From positions 1 through 64,000 of the forward strand of contig JAEEVC010000016.1 of NCBI GenBank assembly GCA_016287075.1: DNA of 64,000 nt, read 5' to 3'. This DNA comes from Bacteroidales bacterium. GTDB taxonomy: Bacteria; Bacteroidota; Bacteroidia; Bacteroidales; UBA932. The first letter of the stretch is position 1. Every line of letters begins with the position of its first letter. The notes under the pieces are model-generated. The model was not told the DNA's origin. It did no database searches and saw only the letters and a list, made by a program, of their open reading frames with translations. Both the position numbers and the translations under genes were made by a program. Shown piece after piece: positions 1-8,699 of this stretch.

Positions 1-374
1 CGCCGGAGCGACGCGAGCCCCGCCGCGTGGCGCCCGGACGCACTCTGCACGGTGCTGAGCAGTTCCCACGCGTGCATGCGCTCGACCGCAGGCCCGTTCT
101 TTTCAAAGAAGACGCACGCCTGCGCAAGCGCAAGTTCCTGCGCCGGGTCCAGGAAGAAATACTCCGTATAGAACGCCAGGGCCTCCAGGTAGTCGTATTC
201 CGCCCGGGCGCGGTCGGTTGCGAGGCTGTCCCGGCAAACGCCGTCCAGCACGACCAGGGCGCTGTCCGGCCGCTCCGGCAGGAGGCTTTCCGCCTCGCGG
301 AGCGCGGCCGGCTTTCCGGCCCGGCAGGCGACCAGGCCGAGGGCAAGACAGAGCGGCAGCAGGATCCTTCTCAT
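1..374 (-). CDS. TPR-type lipoprotein, N-terminal part (gene runs off the left edge)
   Basis: An open frame starts at the ATG at 374 and runs off the window with no stop. The first residues are a signal peptide ending in lipobox LVAC, so the product is probably a lipoprotein anchored by Cys-16. After it come helical, Ala/Leu-rich stretches, including the phrase LLPERPDSAL, typical of Bacteroidales TPR lipoproteins that often carry a distal membrane segment and HTH domain. That C-terminal part lies outside the window, so a regulatory role cannot be confirmed. The start is only 4 bp after the dnaE stop, on the same strand, so it is probably co-transcribed with dnaE. The family assignment rests on about 124 residues and is tentative; that it is a gene is well supported by the continuous frame and signal peptide. 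Confidence 0.7.
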   Translation of the reverse strand, partial: MRRILLPLCLALGLVACRAGKPAALREAESLLPERPDSALVVLDGVCRDSLATDRARAEYDYLEALAFYTEYFFLDPAQELALAQACVFFEKNGPAVERMHAWELLSTVQSASGRHAAGLASLR

Positions 375-378
375 GGCG

Positions 379-3300
379 CTACTTCTTCTGGATCTCATAC
401 CGGTGAATGCCCGCCGTGACGAGGTCCTGGATGAAATCCGTGGACACGGCAACCTGGAACTTCTTGGAATAGAACTGGATCCGGTACTTTGTCCCGGGAT
501 CGTACACATAGAAGGTCAGCGGGATATTGCCCTTGTGCCGCTTCACGACGCGGACGAGGTCCTTGCGGAATTCCGGCGTGAGCATCGGCGTCTCCAGGTC
601 GATGGAAAAACCCTTCAGCAGTTCGTCGGTCACATTGCCGAGCAGGCTCACTTTCCGGACCTTGAAGGCATACGGGACCGTTTTCCCCTGCGCCCGCTCC
701 TCCGGCTTGAGGAAGTATTTCTCGTCGATCTCCCCTTCGATATACAGGGCCGAATTCGGCTGCATGTAGCTCATGAAGGCCTCGTGGTCCTTGCCGAAGA
801 GGGCCAGTTCCCAACTGCCGCTCTTGTCTTCCAGAACCGTTCGGGAATAAGGGCGGCCGTTGCGCAGGGTCAGGGGCGTGAAGGAGGTCACGATGCCGGC
901 GATGCTGCATTTCACCTTCTTCTTCTCGTCGTCACACTGGTTCACGAGGCTGTCGAGCCGGGCCAGTTCGCAGGTCACGAAGTTGTCCAGCTGGAACTGG
1001 TACTTGTCCAGGGGGTGGGAGGACAGGAACATCCCGACAAGGTCCTTCTCCAGCTGGAGCTTCTCCAGTTCATATTCCTCCCCCACCATGTCCGGAATCT
1101 CCGGGCGCACGGGCTTGAGTTCCTCGGCCTCCCCGAACAGGGAGATGCCGGCGTTGAACTCGTCGTTGCGGTAATGCTCGCTGTAGCGGGCCAGTTCGTC
1201 GATGAACAGGTCCCCGCTCTTTCCGGGCAGGAAATACTGGCGGCGCTTGAAGCCGAATCCGTCGAAGGCGCCGGCGTTGACCAGGATTTCCAGGGCCTTC
1301 CGGTTGATGCTGGAGACCGTTCCGAGGGTCTGCGCGGCTTTCCGGTTGTCGTAATCGGCCATCCGCTCGATGAATTCGTACAGGTCCTTGAAGGGCCCGC
1401 CCGCCTTCCGCTCCTCGAGGATGCCCTCGACGGCATTGGCACCGAATCCCTTGATCCCGCTGAGCGCGAAACGGACGTCGCCCTGCTTGTTGGCGGCGAA
1501 ATGGGCGCCGCTCTCGTTGACGTCGGGGCCGAGGACGCGGATGCCGTGCGCCTTGCAGTCGTCCATGATCTTCTTGATTTCGTCCATGCTCTTGGCGTTG
1601 GTCAGGCAGGACGCGAAGAATTCCGACGGGTAATGGCTCTTGAGCCAGCCGGTCTGGTAGCTGACCCAGGCGTAGCAGGTCGCATGGGACTTGTTGAAGG
1701 CGTACTGGGCGAATTTCTCCCAGTCCTTCCAGATCTTATCGAGGATCTTTTCCGGGTGGCCCTTGGCCATGCCGCCGTTCATGAACTTGTCCTTCAACGA
1801 GTTCAGGATGTCGATCTGCTTCTTGCCCATGGCCTTGCGGAGCTTGTCCGCCTCGCCCTTGGTGAAGCCGGCGAGCTTCTGGGACAGGAGCATGACCTGC
1901 TCCTGGTACACGGTGACGCCGTAGGTGTCCTGGAGGTATTCCTCCATCTCCGGGAGGTCGTACTCGATGACTCTCCGGCCGAGCTTGCGGTCGACGAAGT
2001 CCGGGATATAATCCATCGGGCCCGGGCGGTAGAGGGCGTTCATCGCGATGAGGTCCTCGAAACGCTCCGGGTGGAGCTTCTGCAGCCAGGTCTTCATCCC
2101 TTCGGATTCAAACTGGAAGACGCTCGTCGTGTCGCCGCGGCCATAGAGCTCGTACGTTTCCCTGTCATCGATCGGAATCGCCTCGATATCAATGTCCACG
2201 CCGTGGTTCTCCTTGATCAGGTCGAGGGCGTTGTGAATGATGGTGAGGGTAATCAGGCCGAGGAAATCCATCTTGAGCATGCCGACGTCCTCGATGAAGT
2301 GGCCGTCATACTGGGAGGTCCGGACATTCTCCTCGCCCGTATCCTTATCCTTCGACAGGAAGAGGGGGAGGTATTCGGTCAGGTCGCCGCGGCCGATGAT
2401 CGTCGCGCAGGCATGCATGCCCGTCTGGCGGACCGTCCCTTCCAGCGCCCGGGCGTATCTGAGCACTTCCCGGTTGATTTCCGGCCCCTCCGCGAGCTCC
2501 CTCTGGAATTCCGGCACGAGGCGGAAGCAGTTCGCCAGCGTGACCTTCACGTCGACTTCCTCCAGTCCCCGCTGGAAGGTCTTCCTGACCAGGACCTTCT
2601 GGCCGGGATTCGCGGGATCGTCCACCTCGACATCCTTTTCCACCAACTTGAATCCCGGTTTCAGCTTGTCGAGCTTGGGGTTGAAGGGATATTCCTTCTC
2701 CTTCTTCTCGCTGAGCCGGTCCGGCACCATCTTCGTGAGCCGGTTGGACTCGTCGAGGGAGACCTGGCTGATGCGGGCGACATCCTTGATGGCGCTCTTG
2801 GCGGCCATGGTCCCGAAAGTGACGACACGGGCGACATGGTCGGCGCCGTAGCGCTGCTCGACGTAGGCATGGGCCTTGGAAAGGTCCTCGAAATCCACGT
2901 CGATATCCGGCATCGAGATGCGGTCGGGGTTGAGGAAACGCTCGAACAGGAGCTGGTAGCGGATCGGGTCGAGGTTGGTGATGCGGAGGCAGTAGGCGAC
3001 CACGGAACCCGCGGCCGAACCGCGCCCCGGCCCGACCATCGACCCCATCGCGCGGGAGGCGGCGATGTAGTCCTGGACGATCAGGAAGTAGTCCGGGAAG
3101 CCCATGCGGCTGATGGTTTTCAGCTCGAAATCAATTCGTTCCCGCTGTTCCTCGGTCAGGGTCGCGCCGTAGCGCTCATGGGCGCCCCGGTAGGTCAGGT
3201 GGCACAGGTATGCGACCGAGTGGCAGAAGCCGTCACCGCGGTAATTGCCCTTCTTGTCGCAGCGGCCGGCGTCGATGACCTCCTTGTATTTCTCCATCTG

Positions 3301-4218
3301 GGCGTCGATGTCCTGCATGAAGGCGGGGTCGATCTCGAAGACGGGGAGGACGGGGTCGCGGTCGATGCTGTAGGACTCGACCTTGCCGAGGACCTCGAGG
3401 GTGTTGTCGATGGCCTCCGGATGGTCCGGGAACAGGGCCCGCATCTCCTCCTCGCTCTTGAGGTACTCCTGCTGGGTATAGCGGAGACGGTCCGGATCGT
3501 CGATGTTGGCGTTGGTCGTCAGGCAGATCAGCCGGTCGTGGACGGGGCCGTCCTCCTTGCGGACGAAGTGGGCGTCGTTGGTGGCGATGACCTTGACCCC
3601 GTGCTTCTTCGCCAGCTCGAAGACGACGGGAACATACTGGCTCTGACCCTCATACACATCCTCCGCGCTGCCGGGGATCTCCGTCTTGTGGAGCATGACC
3701 TCGAGGTAATAGTCGTCGCCGAAGACCTTCTTGTGCCACTCGACCGCCCGGTCGGCGGCCTCCATGTCGCCCGCGAGGATGTCCCGGGCGATTTCGCCCG
3801 CCATGCAGGCGGAGGAACAGATGAGCCCCTCGTGGTACTTCTCCAGGATTTCATGGTCCACGCGCGGCTTGTAGTACATGCCCTCGAGCTGCCCCAGCGA
3901 AACGATCTTCATCAGGTTCCTGTACCCGTCGTAGTTCTTGGCCAGGAGGATGAGGTGGTAGTACTTGCGGTGGTTGTTGTCCTTGAGGGTGTGGTCGTAG
4001 TGCTGCGTGACATAGACCTCGCAGCCGATGACCGGCTTGATCCCGGGATGCTTCGCCGCATACTTGAAGAACTCCTTGACGCCGAACATGTTGCCGTGGT
4101 CCGTGATGGCAAGGCCGGGCATGCCGAGCTCTTCGGCGCGGTTGAACAGGTTCTCGATCGACGATTGTCCGTCGAGGATGGAGTATTGGGTATGTACGTG
4201 CAGGTGGACGAAAGCCAT
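379..4218 (-). CDS. dnaE: DNA polymerase III subunit alpha
   Basis: This is the replicative polymerase catalytic subunit, 1279 aa, the usual size in Bacteroidales. The N-terminus has a PHP domain with HLHVHTQYS (residues 4-12). The palm carries PDIDVDFED near residue 437, with the catalytic aspartates. The fingers and beta-binding region follow (VYQEQVM, GEADKLRKAMGKK). An OB-fold region lies near residues 1080-1160. The start is the ATG at 4218 because homology begins at MAFVHLHVHT and a TAnnTTTG promoter motif lies upstream at 4267-4274 on the same strand. The lipoprotein gene follows after 4 bp. It is divergent from the S46 peptidase gene. A long open frame on the opposite strand here is a high-GC shadow. 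Confidence 0.97.
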   Translation of the reverse strand: MAFVHLHVHTQYSILDGQSSIENLFNRAEELGMPGLAITDHGNMFGVKEFFKYAAKHPGIKPVIGCEVYVTQHYDHTLKDNNHRKYYHLILLAKNYDGYRNLMKIVSLGQLEGMYYKPRVDHEILEKYHEGLICSSACMAGEIARDILAGDMEAADRAVEWHKKVFGDDYYLEVMLHKTEIPGSAEDVYEGQSQYVPVVFELAKKHGVKVIATNDAHFVRKEDGPVHDRLICLTTNANIDDPDRLRYTQQEYLKSEEEMRALFPDHPEAIDNTLEVLGKVESYSIDRDPVLPVFEIDPAFMQDIDAQMEKYKEVIDAGRCDKKGNYRGDGFCHSVAYLCHLTYRGAHERYGATLTEEQRERIDFELKTISRMGFPDYFLIVQDYIAASRAMGSMVGPGRGSAAGSVVAYCLRITNLDPIRYQLLFERFLNPDRISMPDIDVDFEDLSKAHAYVEQRYGADHVARVVTFGTMAAKSAIKDVARISQVSLDESNRLTKMVPDRLSEKKEKEYPFNPKLDKLKPGFKLVEKDVEVDDPANPGQKVLVRKTFQRGLEEVDVKVTLANCFRLVPEFQRELAEGPEINREVLRYARALEGTVRQTGMHACATIIGRGDLTEYLPLFLSKDKDTGEENVRTSQYDGHFIEDVGMLKMDFLGLITLTIIHNALDLIKENHGVDIDIEAIPIDDRETYELYGRGDTTSVFQFESEGMKTWLQKLHPERFEDLIAMNALYRPGPMDYIPDFVDRKLGRRVIEYDLPEMEEYLQDTYGVTVYQEQVMLLSQKLAGFTKGEADKLRKAMGKKQIDILNSLKDKFMNGGMAKGHPEKILDKIWKDWEKFAQYAFNKSHATCYAWVSYQTGWLKSHYPSEFFASCLTNAKSMDEIKKIMDDCKAHGIRVLGPDVNESGAHFAANKQGDVRFALSGIKGFGANAVEGILEERKAGGPFKDLYEFIERMADYDNRKAAQTLGTVSSINRKALEILVNAGAFDGFGFKRRQYFLPGKSGDLFIDELARYSEHYRNDEFNAGISLFGEAEELKPVRPEIPDMVGEEYELEKLQLEKDLVGMFLSSHPLDKYQFQLDNFVTCELARLDSLVNQCDDEKKKVKCSIAGIVTSFTPLTLRNGRPYSRTVLEDKSGSWELALFGKDHEAFMSYMQPNSALYIEGEIDEKYFLKPEERAQGKTVPYAFKVRKVSLLGNVTDELLKGFSIDLETPMLTPEFRKDLVRVVKRHKGNIPLTFYVYDPGTKYRIQFYSKKFQVAVSTDFIQDLVTAGIHRYEIQKK

Positions 4219-4266
4219 ATATCGGGAGGGGTTAGCCGACCCGCCGTCCGCGGCGGAGCCGGATAA

Positions 4267-4274
4267 CAAATATA
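4267..4274 (-). promoter_or_regulatory. -7 element TATATTTG for dnaE
   Basis: An exact match to the Bacteroidetes TAnnTTTG element on the minus strand, with a TTTG about 20 nt upstream at the -33 position. It predicts a leader of about 45 nt for dnaE. Confidence 0.55.
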
Positions 4275-4309
4275 CGGATAAAATCGGCTTCGGGACAAAA
4301 AAATTTGCG

Positions 4310-4317
4310 TAGTTTTG
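4310..4317 (+). promoter_or_regulatory. -7 element TAGTTTTG for the S46 peptidase gene
   Basis: TAnnTTTG match 27 nt before the ATG at 4345. The -33 element is not obvious. Confidence 0.5.
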
Positions 4318-4344
4318 CAAAGTAATTCCGAAGTGCCTGATTCT

Positions 4345-6441
4345 ATGAAAGCAACCCGTTTCCTTGCCGCCGCGACCGCCCTTCTTTTCGGGGCCGGCCT
4401 CTCCGCCTTCGCCGATGAAGGGATGTGGATGATCCACGCCATTGATGCCGCCCTGGAGAAAAAGATGCAGGAGCGCGGCCTGGAACTGTCTGCCCGTGAG
4501 ATCTATAACGCCGATGCGCCCGGCACCACGGTCGCCGATGCCGTCATCTCCTTCGGCTTCTACTGCACCGCCAGCCTCGTCTCGGACGAGGGCCTCATGA
4601 TCACGAACCACCACTGCGCCTACAGCGACGTCTCCGCCATGTCCACGGCGGACCACAACTACCTGGAAGAAGGCTTCTGGGCCTTTCACCGGCAGGACGA
4701 GCGCCCGATCCCCGGGAAAAAGGTCTATTTCCTGAAGCGGGTGCTGGATGTCACGGACGAAGTGGAGGCGCTGAAGCGGGAGCTGGAGGCGAAGGGCGAG
4801 CGCTACGGCATGCGGCGGCTCAACCACATCATGACGCAGCGCTACCGCCAGGAGAAAGGCTACGAGTCCTCCCTCGAATCGATGTGGTCCGGGGAGAAAT
4901 ACTATATCACCATCTACAAGACCTATACGGACGTCCGCCTCGTCGCGGCCCCGCCCGTGGCCATCGCGGCTTTCGGCGGCGACGAGGACAACTGGGAATG
5001 GCCGCAGCACAAGGCCGATTTCGCGCTCTACCGCATCTATGACCACGGCGAGCCGCTCAAGAGCCCCGCGCGGCTCCGGATCTCGACGGCAGGCCTCCGG
5101 GACGGCGATTTCACCATGGTCATCGGCTATCCCGGGCGGACGGACCGCTACAGCAGCGCCGCGAAGGTCGCGCACGCGGTCGGCGTCGAGCGCCCGGTGA
5201 CGAACAGCATCCGGAAGGAGCAGATGGAACTGGTCCGGAAGGCGATGGACGCCGACCCGGAGGTCCGCCGGAAATATTCCGACTGGTTCTTCTCCCTGTC
5301 GAACATCCAGGAGATGCAGGAGGGAGAGGTGCAGTGTATCAAGCGTTTCCGCGTCATTGACGAGAAACGGGCGCTCGAGAAGGAACTGCAGGAATGGATC
5401 GATGCCGACCCGGCGCGACAGGCGCGCTGGGGGACGCTGCTCCCCGCGCTCGACGCGGAATATGCCGCGACGGACGATATCGAGCGGCAAAAGGCCTGGT
5501 ACCGGGAGACGCTGGTCCGCGGGACGCGCATCGCACCGACGATGCTCCGGATGGCCAACGACAAGGGCGGCCGGCGGGAGGAACTCCTGCGCCGGGGCCG
5601 CCAGGAAATCGACCCGGCGGTCGAGCAGGCCCTGCTCGCGCTGGCCCTCGACCGGTATTTCGCCCAAGTGGACACCTGCTTCACCGGCGAGAAGCAGAAG
5701 GCGCTGCGGGCCCGGTTTACCGAAGCGGGACGGACGGACTATCCTGCCCTCGCCGCCTGGCTCTGGGACCATCCGGACGAGATGGTCGACTGCTATACTG
5801 AGGTGAAAATCACGGCCTTCAACGAGGCGGAGAACCATCTCTCCGACCTTTCGCACTTGCACCACGAGTACACGCACGCCCTCTATGAGATGCGGGCCGA
5901 AAAAGGGATTCCCCAGTATCCCGACGCCAATTCCACGATGCGCATCACCTACGGCCGCGTCTGCGGCCTGGAGCCGTGGGACGCTGTCGTCTGCGCCCCC
6001 CGCTCCACGGTCGCCGGCCTCCTGGAGAAGAACGATCCCGCCCGGCACGATTTCGCCCTCCCGGGGGACTTCCTGTCCTTGCTTCAGACAACCGCTGCCG
6101 GAGACAGGGGTGTTTTCTTGACCCCTCCCGCAAGCGGGCCCCTCCCATCTGCATGGGTGCATGTCTGCGAAAACACCCCTGTCTCCGGACCGCTACCGAT
6201 AAGCATCAACTTCCTGACGGACAATGACATCACCGGCGGCAACTCCGGGTCGCCCGTGCTGAATGCCCGCGGCGAACTCGTCGGTCTCGCCTTCGACGGC
6301 AACAAGGAATCCCTCGCGAGCAACTTCTCCGCGACGGAAGGGTACAACAAGTGCGTCTGCGTCGATATCCGCTACGTCCTCTGGGTACTCAGGGAATACG
6401 CCCGCCTCGACCGGGTCGTGGCCGAGATGGGCGTATCGTAA
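4345..6441 (+). CDS. S46 family dipeptidyl-peptidase (DPP7-type)
   Basis: A secreted or periplasmic serine exopeptidase of 698 aa that releases dipeptides from peptide N-termini, typical of asaccharolytic Bacteroidetes. A signal peptide covers residues 1-22 (cleavage near SAFA). The catalytic His lies in ITNHHCAYSDV (about residue 88), the Asp in KADFALYRIY (about 225) and Ser-634 in TGGNSGSP. The residue 18 positions after the catalytic Ser is Gly-652 (LAFDGN). In this family Gly there goes with hydrophobic P1 preference (DPP7) and Arg with acidic preference (DPP11), so DPP7-type specificity is inferred. Just before the Ser motif, residues about 585-615 are encoded by a 91-bp palindromic element (6098-6188) that replaces a short loop of normal homologues while keeping the frame. 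The start at 4345 is chosen for the signal peptide; the gene is convergent with its right neighbour, 15 bp away. Confidence 0.93.
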   Translation: MKATRFLAAATALLFGAGLSAFADEGMWMIHAIDAALEKKMQERGLELSAREIYNADAPGTTVADAVISFGFYCTASLVSDEGLMITNHHCAYSDVSAMSTADHNYLEEGFWAFHRQDERPIPGKKVYFLKRVLDVTDEVEALKRELEAKGERYGMRRLNHIMTQRYRQEKGYESSLESMWSGEKYYITIYKTYTDVRLVAAPPVAIAAFGGDEDNWEWPQHKADFALYRIYDHGEPLKSPARLRISTAGLRDGDFTMVIGYPGRTDRYSSAAKVAHAVGVERPVTNSIRKEQMELVRKAMDADPEVRRKYSDWFFSLSNIQEMQEGEVQCIKRFRVIDEKRALEKELQEWIDADPARQARWGTLLPALDAEYAATDDIERQKAWYRETLVRGTRIAPTMLRMANDKGGRREELLRRGRQEIDPAVEQALLALALDRYFAQVDTCFTGEKQKALRARFTEAGRTDYPALAAWLWDHPDEMVDCYTEVKITAFNEAENHLSDLSHLHHEYTHALYEMRAEKGIPQYPDANSTMRITYGRVCGLEPWDAVVCAPRSTVAGLLEKNDPARHDFALPGDFLSLLQTTAAGDRGVFLTPPASGPLPSAWVHVCENTPVSGPLPISINFLTDNDITGGNSGSPVLNARGELVGLAFDGNKESLASNFSATEGYNKCVCVDIRYVLWVLREYARLDRVVAEMGVS
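6098..6188. repeat. Palindromic element (cloverleaf type) inserted in frame in the S46 gene
   Basis: Two perfect 20-bp inverted arms (6098-6117 and 6169-6188) enclose a 51-bp core. On the minus strand the core reads a small hairpin TGC-acccat-GCA, then ATGGGAGGGGCCC, a loop, and GGGAGGG. The same core order and a 13-bp identical stretch occur in the element at 32468-32588, although the outer arms are different in sequence. It is translated in frame and lies next to the catalytic serine loop. Confidence 0.8.
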
Positions 6442-6456
6442 CCGATTGTCAATCTT

Positions 6457-8697
6457 TTACTTCAGTACCGGCTCGCTGCCGGAAATATCCCAGACCGACG
6501 TGTCCCAGCCGAGGTCGCGGGCGACGTCGGATGCCGACTTGCCGGCCGCGGCGGCCTTGCCGTGATAAGGCCAGTAGTACTGTCCGAGCGACACGGGGAT
6601 GGGCATCGTGCCGGAGGCATCGTTGTCCGCCTGGTCGAAGAGGACGTCGTACTGCGGGTCCTCGTAGCAGTCGAAGACCATGTCCGGACGGCGGATGCAG
6701 CCGGCATGGATGTTCTTACTGACGCACTTGCCCACGACCGCGCCGGAAGACAGGTTCCCGGAGCCGATGTTCAGGCGGGAGGTGATGGAGGGATTCCAGG
6801 CGATGCAGCCGCGGAACGTGTCGTCATAGCCCGTCGTCGCGTCGGAGGCGTTGGCGTTGTTGTCCGCGCGGCCGGCGATGCCGCCCGTTCCGTGCCGGCT
6901 GTGTAACGTCATGGAAGAGAAGCAGTTCTCGATGGTCACATGCTCGAACACGGTGCCGGCGATCCCGCCGATGCCGTAGTTGCACTGGGTGATGGTCCCT
7001 TCGCTCCGGCAGTTGCGGATGGTGACGGCCTGCGCGTAGCCGCAGATGCCGGCGAGGCCGGAGCCGCCGTTGCCGGATTCAGCGGTCTTGATGGTCCCGC
7101 TGTAGGAGCAGCGCTCGATGACCGTCCCTTCGTTGCCGTTCCAGTTAGCGCCCAGGATGCCGCCGATGTAACTCTTGCTCGTCCCCGAAGTGATGTCGGC
7201 AACGGCCCGGCAGTCACGGATCTGCACGTTCCTGGATCCTTTGCGGACCGCCCCGACGATGCCGCCGTTGTAGTCGCCGGCTGCGGGAAGGTCGATCTTT
7301 CCTTCGAAAGAGCACTTTTCAATCACGGACCCCTCATCGGCGAGGGCGATGTTGCCCAGGATGCCGCCGGAGCAGGAAACGGCATTGCTGACCGTGCCGC
7401 TGGCCTGGCAGTTCCGGATCGAGACTTTCATGCCTTGGCCGGCGATCATGCCCACGGGAGCGGAGCCCGGAAGGGTGATGGACGCATCCTTGACGGTGAC
7501 GTTGTAGATGCTGGCGGTGATGTCTCCGGCGGAGCGGCCGGCCCAGCCGGTCACCACGCCGGTTTCCGTGGCCGAGGAAGAGGCGATGACGGGCTGGTCA
7601 AAGGTCACGTCGTGCACCTCGCCGGCAAGGACCCCCACGAAACTGGGGAACTTCTCCCCGCCGGTGACGCTCAGATGGGAAATCGTGTGGCCCGCACCGT
7701 CAAAGACGAGCGGATAGACGGCGTTGGCCGTCACCAGCGGCGTCCAGGCCTTTCCCTTCATGTCGATATCGGCCGTCAGCTGGAAATACACCGGTTCTTC
7801 CGCGTTCTCCACCAGTTTTTCGCGCATGGCGAGCAGGTCGTCCGCCGAGGCGATCTTGTACGGGGCCGCCGCGGTGCCCGGTCCGGAGACGACGATGCCT
7901 TCCCCTTCCCAGTCCTTGTTGTCCAGGACGAGGGACGGCGAGGGAACCGCCGTCGATTCGTCCACCTTGACATCTCGCGTGGCGGTCAGGCCGCCGCCCG
8001 TCAGGATGAAATTGAACGTATTGCCGGGGGACATGACGGGTGTGTTCCAGGAGAACTGGATAAAGGCTTTCACCTTGTGGCCCAGCGCCGTCATATCCAG
8101 GTCCGGAAGTTCCACGGTGTAGCTTCCGAAACTCTTCAGCGGGGATGTTACCGTGACGGAAGAGAGCGTCTTCATCGCAGAGGGGACCTGGATCGCCACC
8201 GTCATCATGTGCGTCCGGAAGAATTCGCCGCCCTTTTCCGCCGCCCACTCCTTGGAGAGGGTGGCGCCCGAAAGGGTATTCACGCCCTTCAGGGCGATCA
8301 TCGGCTTGATATGGGAATCGTCGGCATCCGCCTTCTGCGTCTGCCGGGAAAAATCCGTCGCGCGCATAGCCTCAAAGGAGGTCTGAGGGCCGGGAAGGAG
8401 GATGTTGAAGGTGCTGCCGCTGAGGGGCTTCCCGCGGAAAACGCCCTTCAGGGCCGAGGATCCGGGAATGAGCGTATAGTTTTCCGTGCCGGAAGCCGTC
8501 TCCACGGTGATGACGTCGCCGGCTTTCCAGGCGAGGCCGCTCCCCTCCGGGATGTTCACGGTTACATAGGCGCTGCCGTCTTCGGGGCTGGGAACAGGGT
8601 CCGGTCCGAAGGCCGGCATCGCGATCTGTTCCGGAATCTTTGTGCAGGCGAGGGCCGCTGCGGCGAGCGCCAGACAGGTGAAAATACGGTTTTTCAT
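6457..8697 (-). CDS. Surface lipoprotein: fimbrillin-like N-terminus plus GLUG-type repeats
   Basis: The product is 746 aa. The N-terminal lipobox ALAC predicts lipidation at Cys-18. Residues about 35-260 resemble the fimbrillin-like domain, with the pattern W-K-A-G-D-V-I-T-V then a Phe-Arg-Gly and LLPG strand. From about residue 280 comes a repetitive region built on GG-I-x-G units (GGILGNIA, GGIVGAVR, GGILGANW, GGIAGTVF, GGIAGRAD) separated by IRNC/IENC/IERC phrases about 35-45 residues apart. This is the GLUG-motif or right-handed beta-helix type found in secreted adhesins. The upstream SGNH lipoprotein gene ends 2 bp before this ATG, so the two form an operon. The likely location is the cell surface; the ligand is unknown. 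Confidence 0.8.
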   Translation of the reverse strand: MKNRIFTCLALAAAALACTKIPEQIAMPAFGPDPVPSPEDGSAYVTVNIPEGSGLAWKAGDVITVETASGTENYTLIPGSSALKGVFRGKPLSGSTFNILLPGPQTSFEAMRATDFSRQTQKADADDSHIKPMIALKGVNTLSGATLSKEWAAEKGGEFFRTHMMTVAIQVPSAMKTLSSVTVTSPLKSFGSYTVELPDLDMTALGHKVKAFIQFSWNTPVMSPGNTFNFILTGGGLTATRDVKVDESTAVPSPSLVLDNKDWEGEGIVVSGPGTAAAPYKIASADDLLAMREKLVENAEEPVYFQLTADIDMKGKAWTPLVTANAVYPLVFDGAGHTISHLSVTGGEKFPSFVGVLAGEVHDVTFDQPVIASSSATETGVVTGWAGRSAGDITASIYNVTVKDASITLPGSAPVGMIAGQGMKVSIRNCQASGTVSNAVSCSGGILGNIALADEGSVIEKCSFEGKIDLPAAGDYNGGIVGAVRKGSRNVQIRDCRAVADITSGTSKSYIGGILGANWNGNEGTVIERCSYSGTIKTAESGNGGSGLAGICGYAQAVTIRNCRSEGTITQCNYGIGGIAGTVFEHVTIENCFSSMTLHSRHGTGGIAGRADNNANASDATTGYDDTFRGCIAWNPSITSRLNIGSGNLSSGAVVGKCVSKNIHAGCIRRPDMVFDCYEDPQYDVLFDQADNDASGTMPIPVSLGQYYWPYHGKAAAAGKSASDVARDLGWDTSVWDISGSEPVLK

Positions 8698-8699
8698 GG

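Noticed and set aside
218..419. Short plus-strand frames at the left edge
   Set aside because: The minus-strand reading gives a lipobox signal peptide and TPR-like sequence continuous to the edge, so the plus frames are shadows.
373..4266. A 1297-codon open frame antisense to dnaE
   Set aside because: It is the shadow of a strongly conserved gene in GC-rich DNA; the translated product has no recognisable domain.
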